From positions 38,179 to 102,178 of the forward strand of contig JAFYHN010000027.1 in assembly GCA_017539165.1 (NCBI GenBank): 64,000 nt of DNA, read 5' to 3'. Positions 25,138 to 34,493 of the stretch are shown here, piece after piece (position 1 is the stretch's first letter; each line of letters opens with the position of its first letter). This stretch comes from Eubacterium sp. GTDB taxonomy: Bacteria > Bacillota > Clostridia > Lachnospirales > Lachnospiraceae. The notes beneath the pieces are model-generated. The model ran no database searches and was not told the origin of the DNA. It was given only the letters and a program-made list of their open reading frames with translations. The translations under genes were made by a program, and so were the position numbers.

Positions 25138-26124
25138 TTGTTGCTCCTGGATAATTTTATTGGTACCTTGAATGGATTTCTGCGTCATAGGAACTTAGAT
25201 GTTTATGTTACAGGTTCAAATTCAAGATTTCTTTCATCAGACATAGCTACAGAGTTTAAGGGGAGAGGCACAATCGTACACGTTTTACCACTTTCTTTTT
25301 CTGAGTATATGCAAGGGCAGAGCATAAATCCGCAGGAAGCGTGGAAGGAGTATATTAGAACAGGAGGGATTCCTCTTGTTGCACAGATGACCGGAAGTGA
25401 AGAAAAGATATCTTATCTAAATTCTTTATGCGAGGAAACATATCTTAAAGATATAGTAGCTCATAATAAAATAAAAAAGAAAACTGAACTGGCTGATACA
25501 TTTAATATAATAGCCTCAACGATTGGTTCACCAGTAAACGTAAGTAAAATCACAAACACATTTAAAAGTGTTGTGGGAAAAGATATTACTGATGACACTA
25601 TTGACAATTTTATAGGATATTTTGAGGATGCATTCGTTATATCCAAAGCCAGCAAGTACAATATAAAAGGAAGGAAGTATATTGGGATTCCATTTAAGTT
25701 ATACTTTGAAGATATCGGAGTAAGGAATGCCAGACTGAACTTCCGACAAATTGAAGAGACTCATATTATGGAAAACATCATATATAACGAGCTCAGATAC
25801 AGAGGTTTTAATATTGTTGTTGGAGAAGTAAACGTCAGCGAGAAGACCGACAGAATAGATGTTAATGGAAAGTCTATATATATACAGAAAGCGCTGGAAG
25901 TAGATTTTATAGCATCTAAAGGAGATATAAAATACTATATTCAATCAGCGCTTTCGATGGATGATGCAGATAAACAGTTGCAAGAAAAGAAGAGCCTTTA
26001 TTATATTGATGATTCCTTTAAAAAGATAGTCGTGGCAAAAACAGGATTAAAACCTTCTTATGATGAGAAGGGAGTTATGATTATTGATTTGTTTGACTTT
26101 CTTATGGATAAAGTTGAGCTATAG
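25138..26124 (+). pseudogene. 5'-truncated AAA ATPase with DUF4143 C-terminal region
   Basis: 328 residues remain of a family usually over 400 long. The beginning matches the part after Walker B (NLDVYVTGSNSRFLSS is the sensor-like strand, then LPLSFSEYM). The DUF4143 nuclease-like region (YFEDIGVRNARLNFRQ, ALEVDFIA) is intact. Walker A and Walker B are missing, and no start codon with a ribosome site is visible; the 130 bases upstream contain no alternative. It is very probably an inactive remnant. Confidence 0.75.
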
Positions 26125-26233
26125 CCTTTTATATCGAAAATAAATTGGTAGAAAAAGGAAGATTTCGGTTTTACTCATTATTATGAGAAAAAAATATCTT
26201 TAAATAAGACATCAGAGAATGGGAAGAATTTAG

Positions 26234-26677
26234 ATGAAACATGCTTTTGAGATGGAATATAAGTACCCGGTGGATGAAAAAGCATCTATAGAAATGATGC
26301 CGTATTCATCAAAGTATCAGGATGAGTACAGACAAATCTATAATGCTTGTTATCATGAAATGCGAGAGGCTCTAAAGATAGAACCCTTTGATTATATACA
26401 AGACGATTCTTTCTTTGGTGAAGGAATGGAAGATGTTTATCTTCTCGTAGATAATGATGAAATAATCGAAAGTGTTGCTTTAAAGGGTGACGAAATCGAT
26501 GATTTAATCGTTAATCCCAAATTCCAAGGTCGTGGATATGGAAGAAAAATACTTCTTTGGGCATTGGAAAACATTCATAGTGCCAGGGTTATACTTCATG
26601 TGGCTGAATGGAATGAAAAAGCGGTAAGATTATATAAAAATGTTGGATTTGAGATTGTTAAAACAATAGATATTTAA
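26234..26677 (+). CDS. GNAT-family N-acetyltransferase
   Basis: 147 residues. Motif A LIVNPKFQGRGYGRKILLWA and the terminal NEKAVRLYKNVGFEIV are typical. GGGAAGAATTTAG precedes the ATG, giving only a weak ribosome site. Substrate unknown. Confidence 0.88.
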   Translation: MKHAFEMEYKYPVDEKASIEMMPYSSKYQDEYRQIYNACYHEMREALKIEPFDYIQDDSFFGEGMEDVYLLVDNDEIIESVALKGDEIDDLIVNPKFQGRGYGRKILLWALENIHSARVILHVAEWNEKAVRLYKNVGFEIVKTIDI

Positions 26678-26750
26678 ATGCAAAACCATGGGTTTTTCAA
26701 ACGCATGGGAATTATCTTTCAATATATCTTCAAAAGAAGTAGCAAAGCGA

Positions 26751-26853
26751 TAGGGAACTTTTGCTTGTGTTTTTTTATAAAAAGTTCCCTAAAACATCTT
26801 GAGCTTTAGGGAACTTTTTGATATAATACTAAAGGATAAAGTTCCCTAAGGAG
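26751..26853 (+). promoter_or_regulatory. Promoter of the Fic gene with four TAGGGAACTTT boxes
   Basis: TTGAGC (26799-26804), 17 bases, TATAAT (26822-26827). Four copies of the box TAGGGAACTTT or its reverse complement lie at 26751-26761, 26779-26791, 26807-26818 and 26838-26848. The middle two form a perfect 15-bp inverted repeat whose loop holds the -35 box. The last abuts the AAGGAG ribosome site. This is the layout of an autoregulated operator. Confidence 0.65.
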
Positions 26854-26862
26854 ATTGTAGAT

Positions 26863-27801
26863 ATGAAAGATTCCTTTAACAATATTCAGGATTTATTGCA
26901 GGAGAGAGCCGATTATCAAGCCCGACTGAATCTTATTCCATATGATGGTTCGCCGGAGATTAAAGAGAATACCAGCGGAAAGTATTTATATATCAGGAAG
27001 AGGGTAGGTGGCAGACTTACTTCTACTTATGTTGATAAATTTTCCGAGGAGTTGTATCAACTGCTGCTTCGTAATGCCAAAGAAGCACGTGAATTAAAAA
27101 AACAGATTCGCAGAGTAGATAGAGAACTCGCAGAGAATGGCTATGTGGGTGACGAATTGTCTGCGGATGTCATCACTAATCTTGATTTTGCCAGAGCCAA
27201 TATGAAATCTAACATATATGACCAGGCAGTTCTGGAAGGTGTTGCTACTACTTTTCCGCAAACAGAAGAAATAATTGAAAATGGAACTGTTAATGGAATG
27301 ACAGCAGATGACGTGCAAAAGATTTTAAATCTTAAGCATGCATGGGAATTCATTCTGGATAAAGACGTAATTCAGGCAGATAGTAATTACTATCTGCTAT
27401 GTCATATAGCAAAATTGGTAAATGAAGGCTTTTTTTACGATGGTGGGCGAATTCGCGGAGTTCCTGTAACAATTGGAGGTACAAGTTATATTCCACCTAT
27501 TCCCATGGAGTCTCAGGTGAAAGAAAAAATTGATGAGATTATCGGATCCGATAAAAAAGCAATCGATATCGCAATAGATTTGTGTATGTACTGTATGCGA
27601 ACGCAAGTTTTTATTGATGGCAACAAACGTGCTTCTGTAATATTTTCCAACCACTATATGATTGCACATGGTCTTGGATTAATAGTTATTCCTGAAAACC
27701 ATGTTCCTGAGTTTAAAAAGAAACTGGTCACGTATTATGAAAGCGCTGATATTGGGGAGATTCGAGACTTTCTAAAGGAAAAGTGTTGGAGAAAAATATA
27801 A
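26863..27801 (+). CDS. Fic-family protein with catalytic His replaced by Gln
   Basis: 312 residues. The Fic core motif, normally H-x-F-x-(D/E)-G-N-x-R, reads QVFIDGNKR (248-256), so the base His is Gln. DQAVLEGV (120-127) resembles an inhibitory-helix region, and RIRGVPVTIGGTSYIPP matches the flap strand. Fic proteins transfer AMP or phosphate groups; without His, AMPylation should be impaired, though some variants use other chemistry. AAGGAG precedes the ATG. A helical N-terminal part (55-95) precedes the domain. The promoter carries repeated operator-like boxes. Confidence 0.85.
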   Translation: MKDSFNNIQDLLQERADYQARLNLIPYDGSPEIKENTSGKYLYIRKRVGGRLTSTYVDKFSEELYQLLLRNAKEARELKKQIRRVDRELAENGYVGDELSADVITNLDFARANMKSNIYDQAVLEGVATTFPQTEEIIENGTVNGMTADDVQKILNLKHAWEFILDKDVIQADSNYYLLCHIAKLVNEGFFYDGGRIRGVPVTIGGTSYIPPIPMESQVKEKIDEIIGSDKKAIDIAIDLCMYCMRTQVFIDGNKRASVIFSNHYMIAHGLGLIVIPENHVPEFKKKLVTYYESADIGEIRDFLKEKCWRKI

Positions 27802-27907
27802 GAGTGTTTGTACGTTATCGATTGAAAGTTATCGTAGTAAAACAGAAAGTTACTGTCACTTGTTGGTGAAATGAGTTAGCGATAGTTTAAAGCAACGGAT
27901 TATATTC

Positions 27908-27938
27908 AGCAACGGAATTATATTCGTTGCTTTTTTTG
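27908..27938 (+). terminator. Terminator downstream of the Fic gene
   Basis: GCAACG (27909-27914) pairs with CGTTGC (27925-27930), followed by seven T. Confidence 0.75.
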
Positions 27939-28065
27939 TTTTGATAATTGTGTATATGGTTGATATATTGTATATAACATATATATTTATAAAACATAGA
28001 TTCACTTAAAACAGATTTGAGAATACTTGTATTATAGTACGGATTAACTCATTGGAGATTTATAT

Positions 28066-28362
28066 TTGGTAAGAAAAAATCTTCTGATAACATTTGGCAT
28101 ATTTGCCGGTTTCATCATCTTTGGTCTTATTGGTGTTTTTTCTGCAAAGTATGGGAATATTGCCCAAAATGCAACTGATAAACAAACCATACTTGATGTT
28201 ATGCAGGCTTCGCTCTACTTTGGACTGACTGGTGGATGTATTGTGACTACCGGTGTAGAACATATAATCAGTCTTGTAAAAAAAGATTATGAAATAGAGA
28301 AGGCAAAGATGAGTGGAATCGAGTTAAATGAATTGAAGGACCTGCTAGATCTTCTGTATTGA
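28066..28362 (+). CDS. Small membrane protein with two TM segments
   Basis: 98 residues: a first hydrophobic segment at about 6-26, a second weaker one at about 50-65 (LYFGLTGGCIVTTG), then a charged helical end. No family recognised. The start is TTG at 28066 with TTGGAGA upstream. It stands alone between a terminator and the next small gene. Confidence 0.55.
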   Translation: MVRKNLLITFGIFAGFIIFGLIGVFSAKYGNIAQNATDKQTILDVMQASLYFGLTGGCIVTTGVEHIISLVKKDYEIEKAKMSGIELNELKDLLDLLY

Positions 28363-28442
28363 TAAATGCACTTTTTTGATAACGAAGACCATTTGAGTTA
28401 AAGCAAATTAAATATTGGTTGTTGAATTGAGGGGGTATTTTT

Positions 28443-28745
28443 ATGTATATGGATCATGAGACAAAAAGAATTCGTTCTGAAAAGTATTATTCTGTAGGAT
28501 ACAATTCAGAGATTAATAAGTATCTGCTTGCGGATGTTATCGCTTGGGTTGCTTGGTATGAGCGATATTTTGAAATCAGCAAAGATGAATATGAGATGTT
28601 TGGGTCTGATGAGCTTGATGCTATAGCTGAAAGATTGCATAAAGAAGGAACTTCATCTGATCGTTTTTTGTTTTCTATAAAAGATGCAGAAAATACAAGT
28701 GTGCAGTTAGAAATGAGAGATAGAGCAAGAAAACACCGTGATTAG
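28443..28745 (+). CDS. Hypothetical small soluble protein
   Basis: 100 residues, acidic and mostly helical by composition (LLADVIAWVAWYERYFEISK). No recognised domain. GAGGGGG precedes the ATG with good spacing. An isochorismatase-like gene starts 19 bases later, so the two may be co-transcribed. Confidence 0.6.
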   Translation: MYMDHETKRIRSEKYYSVGYNSEINKYLLADVIAWVAWYERYFEISKDEYEMFGSDELDAIAERLHKEGTSSDRFLFSIKDAENTSVQLEMRDRARKHRD

Positions 28746-28764
28746 ATTTTAAAGGTGAGTACTT

Positions 28765-29289
28765 ATGGTTTTGTTGGTAATAGACATTCAAAAGGGTATA
28801 ACAGATAGTAGACTTTATAACTACGAAAGCTTTATCGATAACACTATTAGAATTATAGAATCTGCTAGAAAGAATAATATAGAGATAATATATGTTCAGC
28901 ATGATGATGGACCAGGTTCAGGTTTTTCGATTGGTGATGAAGCATTTGAAATAGCAGAACAGGTAAAGCCTGAAGGAAATGAAAAGATTTTCTATAAAAA
29001 TATAAATAGTTGTTTTGGTAATGATGAGCTAGCAGACTACCTAAAGAAGATAGGTGAGAAACAGTTGATGATTGTTGGGTTACAGACCAATTTTTGTATT
29101 GATGCAACAGTGAAATCTGCATTTGAAAGAGGATATGATGTAATCATACCCGAAGGAACCAACTCAACTTTTGATAATGACTACATGGATGCTGAAACGA
29201 CATACAAGTACTATAACGAGATGATGTGGCCGGTAAGATATGCAAGATGTGTTCCGCTTGAAGAAGCTATTTTGATACTTGAGAAGTAG
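28765..29289 (+). CDS. Isochorismatase-like cysteine hydrolase
   Basis: 174 residues with the family triad D7 (LLVIDIQKG), K78 (IFYKNINSCF) and C111 (GLQTNFCIDATV), plus the conserved cis-peptide region. Members hydrolyse amides such as nicotinamide or related small molecules; the exact substrate is unknown. AAAGGTGAG precedes the ATG. Confidence 0.92.
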   Translation: MVLLVIDIQKGITDSRLYNYESFIDNTIRIIESARKNNIEIIYVQHDDGPGSGFSIGDEAFEIAEQVKPEGNEKIFYKNINSCFGNDELADYLKKIGEKQLMIVGLQTNFCIDATVKSAFERGYDVIIPEGTNSTFDNDYMDAETTYKYYNEMMWPVRYARCVPLEEAILILEK

Positions 29290-29307
29290 ATAAATAAATC
29301 TTGTAAG

Positions 29308-29421
29308 ATGATTGTAGCAGCATTGGATTACGCAGAATCCAGGGGCTATAAAACAGTATATTTAATGAGTGGTGAACAAGGTTTATACGAAAAATATGGA
29401 TTTGAAAAGATAGGTGAATAA
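29308..29421 (+). pseudogene. C-terminal remnant of a GNAT acetyltransferase
   Basis: 37 codons reading ALDYAESRGYKTVYLMSG then LYEKYGFEKIGE, the terminal beta-strand and helix of a GNAT domain. The acetyl-CoA-binding part is gone. It lies directly before another GNAT gene and marks past loss or rearrangement here. Confidence 0.7.
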
Positions 29422-29424
29422 TTT

Positions 29425-29958
29425 TTGAAGATTGAACTGAAGCGAATAGACAAAAGTAATCCTGATAAGATAATCTTGGAAAGAATTAATACTGAAGCAA
29501 TTTCGGAATGTGAAAGAAATTCTCTCGACGATCTGATTGAAACAGATGCAGAAGTTCTGGGAATATATCTTGATGGTGAGCCTGTAGGATTTTTTGTTCT
29601 GAGAGAATATAAGTTTATAGAATATTTGGCCTACTTTGCTATCAGTTCTGACGTTAGATCTAAGGGGATTGGAAGTAAAGCGCTATCAATTCTGCTTGAA
29701 TCGAAAAAAGACTTTCAGATGGTTGTTGAATATGAGAATCCATCATCTAATGAGCCTGATGATATGAATATGAGACGCAGAGATTTTTATCTAAGAAACG
29801 GGTTTTACGAAACAGGATGGTATTCTTTTTATGATGAAACAGAATTTGAGATAGGATGTTCATCTTATACATTTGATGAAAAAGTATTTGGTGAGTTTAC
29901 GGAGTACCTGAGTAGAATTGTTTCTGATCATATACCTAAGCCATATCGAAAAGATTAG
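29425..29958 (+). CDS. GNAT-family N-acetyltransferase
   Basis: 177 residues. Motif A is ISSDVRSKGIGSKALSILLE, later RRRDFYLRNGFYETGWYSFY. The start is TTG at 29425, with AGGTGAA at 29412-29418 as ribosome site. That site sits in the 3' end of the GNAT remnant just upstream. Substrate unknown. Confidence 0.85.
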   Translation: MKIELKRIDKSNPDKIILERINTEAISECERNSLDDLIETDAEVLGIYLDGEPVGFFVLREYKFIEYLAYFAISSDVRSKGIGSKALSILLESKKDFQMVVEYENPSSNEPDDMNMRRRDFYLRNGFYETGWYSFYDETEFEIGCSSYTFDEKVFGEFTEYLSRIVSDHIPKPYRKD

Positions 29959-30172
29959 TTTTGAAAGCGAAGTGAATATAAAAGATACGGCTATCTGCCA
30001 TTCATCCTCATACACTATAGTTCCAACGTAAAAAAGATGAAATCAATAAACTAGTGTTATAGTCATTATGATAGAAAAAATCTATGAACAACTAAAACTA
30101 TGAAGTATTATGAAACTTCGTATCCTCCTGTTAGAATATGTGAATGTTAATACCCATTAGGAGGACATAAAA

Positions 30173-31288
30173 ATGAGTAAGATTAGTACCCCGCAGAGAT
30201 ATGATTTTGTTGGTAGCTTTTTAAGACCACAGGCACTTAAGGATGCAAAGGAAGCATTCAAGGAAGGTAAGATCAGTGAGGAAGAGTTCAACAAAGTAGT
30301 TGATACAGAGGTTGAAAAGGTTGTTGCAAAACAGAAAGAACTTGGATTCCATGTGATCACTGATGGTGAGTTCCGCAGAACATTCTGGCATCTTGACTTT
30401 ATGTGGGGCTTTGAAGGTGTTGACCATGTACATACAGGCAAGGGAGTTCAGTTTAACGGAGTACTTGCAGTACTTGATGATACATATCTTGTAGGAAAGA
30501 TTAAGCCGAAGGCACATCCTTTCGTTGAATACTTCAAGTTTCTGAAGCAGTTTGAGGATGAGAATACTGTTGCTAAGTATACTATTCCAGCTCCTGCTCA
30601 GATGTTTCAGCAGATGATTATTCCTGCGAACTTTGAAAATACAAGAAAGTTCTATCCAACAAATGATGAGCTTATCAATGATATCGGACTCGCATATCAG
30701 GATGTTATAAAGCAGTTATATGCAGCAGGATGTCGCAATCTTCAGTTCGATGACTGTACATGGGGAGCAATCGTAGGTGATGCTGCAAAGCAGAGATATG
30801 CTTCGCTTGGAATAGATTTGAAAGAGGTTAAGGAGCAGCTTCTCAAGGTTAATAACCTTGCACTTGAAGGAAAGCCTGAGGATATGGTTATCACTTCACA
30901 TATTTGCAGAGGTAACTATAACTCAGCTTATTTCACAAGCGGTCCTTACGACACAGTTGCTGATTATGTATTTGCCAAGGAAAATGTAAATGCACTCTTC
31001 CTTGAGTATGATGATGAGCGTTCAGGTGGATTCGAGCCACTCAGTAAGGTTTCTCCGGACAAAAAGGTTGTTCTTGGTCTTATCACAACAAAGACTCCTG
31101 AGCTTGAGGATAAGGAGAAGATTATCGCAAGGATCAACCAGGCTGCAAAGTATGTGCCGCTCGATAGATTATATCTTAGTCCACAGTGTGGATTCGCATC
31201 ATGCGAGATCGGTAATAAGCTTACAGAAGAACAGCAGTGGGCTAAACTTAAGCTCGTCAAGGAAATCGCTGAAGAAGTTTGGGGTTAA
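30173..31288 (+). CDS. MetE-like cobalamin-independent methyltransferase (C-terminal-domain type)
   Basis: 371 residues, matching only the catalytic half of MetE. Zinc ligands fit H243/C245 (SHICRGN), E278 (FLEYDDER) and C339 (SPQCGFAS). Such core-MetE proteins methylate homocysteine or other thiols using a folate or other donor; the short form often uses a different methyl source. TTAGGAGGA precedes the ATG. It has high-expression-type codon use and ends at a strong terminator. Confidence 0.9.
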   Translation: MSKISTPQRYDFVGSFLRPQALKDAKEAFKEGKISEEEFNKVVDTEVEKVVAKQKELGFHVITDGEFRRTFWHLDFMWGFEGVDHVHTGKGVQFNGVLAVLDDTYLVGKIKPKAHPFVEYFKFLKQFEDENTVAKYTIPAPAQMFQQMIIPANFENTRKFYPTNDELINDIGLAYQDVIKQLYAAGCRNLQFDDCTWGAIVGDAAKQRYASLGIDLKEVKEQLLKVNNLALEGKPEDMVITSHICRGNYNSAYFTSGPYDTVADYVFAKENVNALFLEYDDERSGGFEPLSKVSPDKKVVLGLITTKTPELEDKEKIIARINQAAKYVPLDRLYLSPQCGFASCEIGNKLTEEQQWAKLKLVKEIAEEVWG

Positions 31289-31350
31289 TTCAGACCTTTT
31301 AACCACTTGCCAGCTTCAAGACGAGATTCAAATATAAATCTTTACCAGTT

Positions 31351-31398
31351 CCGGATATCCCCTGGTCTATCCAGGGGATATCCGGACGTTTTGTTTTT
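31351..31398 (+). terminator. Terminator of the MetE-like gene
   Basis: CCGGATATCCCCTGG and CCAGGGGATATCCGG form a perfect 15-bp stem around TCTAT, followed by a T-rich tail. Confidence 0.88.
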
Positions 31399-31588
31399 AC
31401 ACGTTCTTTTATTCCATTCATACATTCTTCACCTTGAAGTATTTTATCCGGTTTCCACAAGACATTATAGCAAATGTATTTATATAATAAAATGTGTTAA
31501 ACTTCTAAATTGATATCAGATATGGTATTCTAAACAGGTGTGAAACGTTGCATCATAAGAGCATGACTAAAAAATAGGAGTAATGAAG

Positions 31589-32035
31589 GTGAAAAAGGTA
31601 TTGACCATAATTCTTACAATCGTGGCTGCGATTGTTTTTGAGATTGTATATGTCTTTGTTGAAGATGTTGGAATCGATAAAATAGTGGATTTATTAGATA
31701 TAGAACTATTTGCTATGTCAGACATATTATCATTTCTGATATTGGTATGCGTTACAATTGCGGGTATAATAGTGTTAGTACGATGTAAAAAGCGAGCCGG
31801 AAAATACTTGAACCTGCTTACTTTTTCGATTTTCACAGTTGCAGCGTTAGTAACGAATATATTGTTTTTTATGCATGAAACTATAGTATATTATCATCTA
31901 CATGGGGATTTTATGCCGCTTTCGCTAGATTTTGGATATGCGTTCTTTTTGTTATTCTTGGGGATTCCTTATATTTGTTGGATATTAGGGATTTTGGTCG
32001 TTCTACTTATTAGACTTATTAAGAAGAAACTATAG
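31589..32035 (+). CDS. Four-TM membrane protein of unknown function
   Basis: About 148 residues with four hydrophobic segments and short loops. No family recognised. TAGGAG at 31575-31580 is better spaced for the GTG at 31589 than for the ATG at 31583; both are possible. It is followed by a DUF2804 gene. Confidence 0.6.
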   Translation: MKKVLTIILTIVAAIVFEIVYVFVEDVGIDKIVDLLDIELFAMSDILSFLILVCVTIAGIIVLVRCKKRAGKYLNLLTFSIFTVAALVTNILFFMHETIVYYHLHGDFMPLSLDFGYAFFLLFLGIPYICWILGILVVLLIRLIKKKL

Positions 32036-32055
32036 AGAATATGTTGGGGGTGCTT

Positions 32056-33081
32056 ATGGGAAGAAATCATGAAGTAACTGTAAGTCAGCATCTGCTTGAT
32101 GAGAATGGTGAACTTAGGGAACCGGGTTGGTCACGTAGACTGGTTCAGAAGTATGACCGATCCATGATCAAGGCTCCTAAGTGGCGGATCAAAGAATGGG
32201 ATTATTATCTTATTCTGAGTGATTCTTTTGCAGGTGCATTTACCATATCAGATGATGGTTATATAGGACTTCAGTCGGTATCACTTCTGGAGTTCGGTGA
32301 CAATCCATGGGAGCATACGGAGACGGTTTTAAATGCATTCCCTATGGGACGAATCAATCTGCCTTCTGATTCTGATATCGGTCCGACAAAGTATATGGAT
32401 AAAAGGCTCAGAATGAAGTTTGATGCTGGAAATGGTAAGAGGCGTATCAGGTGCAGGTTTGATAACTTCTGCGAAGGGAAGCCTTTTGAATGCGATATCG
32501 TTTTGGATCAGCCGGACATGGATACTATGGTGATTGCAACGCCGTGGGATAAGCGCCATGCATTTTATTACAATCATAAGATCAACTGTATGCGTGCATC
32601 GGGATATATGAAGTATGATGGGAAAACATACGAGTTTAATCCTAAAACTGATTTCGGAACTCTAGACTGGGGACGCGGTGTCTGGACGTATGACAATACC
32701 TGGTATTGGGGCTCTGGAAATGCAGATATAGACGGAAACAGCTTTGGGTTTAATATCGGGTATGGTTTTGGTAATACAAGTGCGGCGTCTGAAAATGTTA
32801 TCTTTTATAATGGTGCAGCACATAAGCTGGATGATATTGAGTTTCATATTCCTGAGGACAGTTATATGAATCCATGGAAATTTACATCTTCGGATGGAAG
32901 ATTCGAGATGGATTTTGTTCCGGTGTTCGACAGAGCGGCCTGTCTGGATTATAAAGTGATAGTATCTGACCAGCATCAGGTATTTGGGAGAATGTCTGGA
33001 AAAGCGATTCTGGATGATGGCAAGGTTATCAATGTTAGGAACATAATGTGCTTCGCAGAGAAGGTTCACAACAGATATTAA
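32056..33081 (+). CDS. DUF2804 domain protein
   Basis: 341 residues covering the full family. Recognisable stretches are PGWSRRLVQKYDR, MDKRLRMKFDAG and FGTLDWGRGVWTY. DUF2804 proteins are widespread in Firmicutes; their fold suggests a lipocalin-like/diels-alderase-type barrel, function unknown. GGGGGTG precedes the ATG at 32056. Confidence 0.88.
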   Translation: MGRNHEVTVSQHLLDENGELREPGWSRRLVQKYDRSMIKAPKWRIKEWDYYLILSDSFAGAFTISDDGYIGLQSVSLLEFGDNPWEHTETVLNAFPMGRINLPSDSDIGPTKYMDKRLRMKFDAGNGKRRIRCRFDNFCEGKPFECDIVLDQPDMDTMVIATPWDKRHAFYYNHKINCMRASGYMKYDGKTYEFNPKTDFGTLDWGRGVWTYDNTWYWGSGNADIDGNSFGFNIGYGFGNTSAASENVIFYNGAAHKLDDIEFHIPEDSYMNPWKFTSSDGRFEMDFVPVFDRAACLDYKVIVSDQHQVFGRMSGKAILDDGKVINVRNIMCFAEKVHNRY

Positions 33082-33099
33082 ATCAGAAGATAAACGTAT

Positions 33100-33146
33100 A
33101 AATGAGCTGAATATGGAATGCTCCATCATTCAGCTCATTTATTATT
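33100..33146. terminator. Terminator between convergent genes
   Basis: AAATGAGCTGAAT (33100-33112) pairs perfectly with ATTCAGCTCATTT (33128-33140), with an inner ATGGA/TCCAT stem. It sits between the ends of the plus-strand DUF2804 gene and the minus-strand lipoprotein. Confidence 0.8.
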
Positions 33147-33166
33147 TCCTATTGGGAGAGAGTTAT

Positions 33167-34294
33167 TTAAAAAGAAATCTCATTAAATCCAGGTGTTTCA
33201 CCATTTTGGATTTCTTCTGTAACACCTATTGATTCGAGTTTTTCATTTTCTTTCTGTTTTAATTCATCCATGGAGATGAATTCATATCCGGTGAAACTAT
33301 CCATAACCGTCTTGTATGGACTGTCTGAATAAAGATTAGGAACTTCCATACTTTCGTTTGTATCTTTATTATATACATTGTATGAATAAGCCACCGGTTC
33401 AGCATTCTCGGCACTATATGGGTCAAGTCTAAGAGAATAGACACATATATTTCCTTCAAGATTTGTCAGGTCATAATCTGAATGTTCTTTATTGATTGCA
33501 AACTGATCAACATTAGATTCCTCTTCTTGATAGTAGCCATAATTGTACTTTCCTTCAGCGTTTATATATGCGACTTCATAACAATGATTTGTGGCACCGT
33601 TACTTCCTCCACCGCTGATGAATCCATACTCATTTAGATTTGTGCTGCTTCGTGACCATTCAGGATAAGCATATACTACCTGTAGAGACGAATCCATTTC
33701 TTTGACTACATAGGTCACACTGCTGTTTTCTTCAATAAATGAACCGTGAATGCGAAGTGCCATTTCTTTAACTCCGTCAGCACCACAGTCGATATATGCA
33801 TATTCCATACTCTCGAGATTACCTTGAGATAAGCCTGCATACAGATCATCCCTTAGTTCTGAAAGAGTATATTGTTTTTCTGTGTTTAGCTTTTCTATGG
33901 GTTGTTTTAATGAGAAATCATTTTCATCATATACATTGGCTATATAATAGTCGAAACTTATTGTATTATTACCAGCAAGGAATTCTTCGTACGCATCTTT
34001 GTCAGATGATTTACTGTCAGATACTTCTTCTTGATCGGGTGTCTCTTCCTCTTCCTCTTTCTCTATCTCTTTTTCTTCGGTTTTTTCTTCCGTTGTTTTT
34101 TTATTTACCTTTTTCGTTACCTTTTTGGTTTTCTCTTCGGTTGTTTTCGATTCTGATTCATGCAAGTCTTCAGTAGTAACCTCAGTTACATGTTCCTTTA
34201 TATTATCTGTATTTGCTTCAGATGCTGCTCCGCAACCAGTCATAATTAATGCAAAACTTAAGACTGCAGCTGTTATCCATTTTTTCTTCCTCAT
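33167..34294 (-). CDS. Predicted lipoprotein with charged linker
   Basis: 375 residues. A lipoprotein signal peptide ends in LIMTGC; about 80 residues rich in Thr, Lys and Glu follow. A globular C-terminal part (about 110-375) contains DCGADGVKEMAL, a D-x-D-G calcium-loop-like or FG-GAP-like element. The plan resembles the tandem lipoproteins at 59.9-64 kb, though it is not a close copy. AAGGAGA precedes the ATG. The function is unknown; surface exposed. Confidence 0.75.
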   Translation of the reverse strand: MRKKKWITAAVLSFALIMTGCGAASEANTDNIKEHVTEVTTEDLHESESKTTEEKTKKVTKKVNKKTTEEKTEEKEIEKEEEEETPDQEEVSDSKSSDKDAYEEFLAGNNTISFDYYIANVYDENDFSLKQPIEKLNTEKQYTLSELRDDLYAGLSQGNLESMEYAYIDCGADGVKEMALRIHGSFIEENSSVTYVVKEMDSSLQVVYAYPEWSRSSTNLNEYGFISGGGSNGATNHCYEVAYINAEGKYNYGYYQEEESNVDQFAINKEHSDYDLTNLEGNICVYSLRLDPYSAENAEPVAYSYNVYNKDTNESMEVPNLYSDSPYKTVMDSFTGYEFISMDELKQKENEKLESIGVTEEIQNGETPGFNEISF

Positions 34295-34493
34295 AGTTTC
34301 CGTCTCCTTGAATTATATATTTGATAATGCAAATATATCATGTAAAAAATGCAATATAGAATCATAAAAGAATCATTTTGGAAACAAAGATTAATTATTC
34401 TGATATATAGGATATTATTTTGCTCGACATGTATTTCTGAAAGTGATACATTTAGAAGATATTATTTGTAGTTTTATGTGATGGAGGAAAAAC

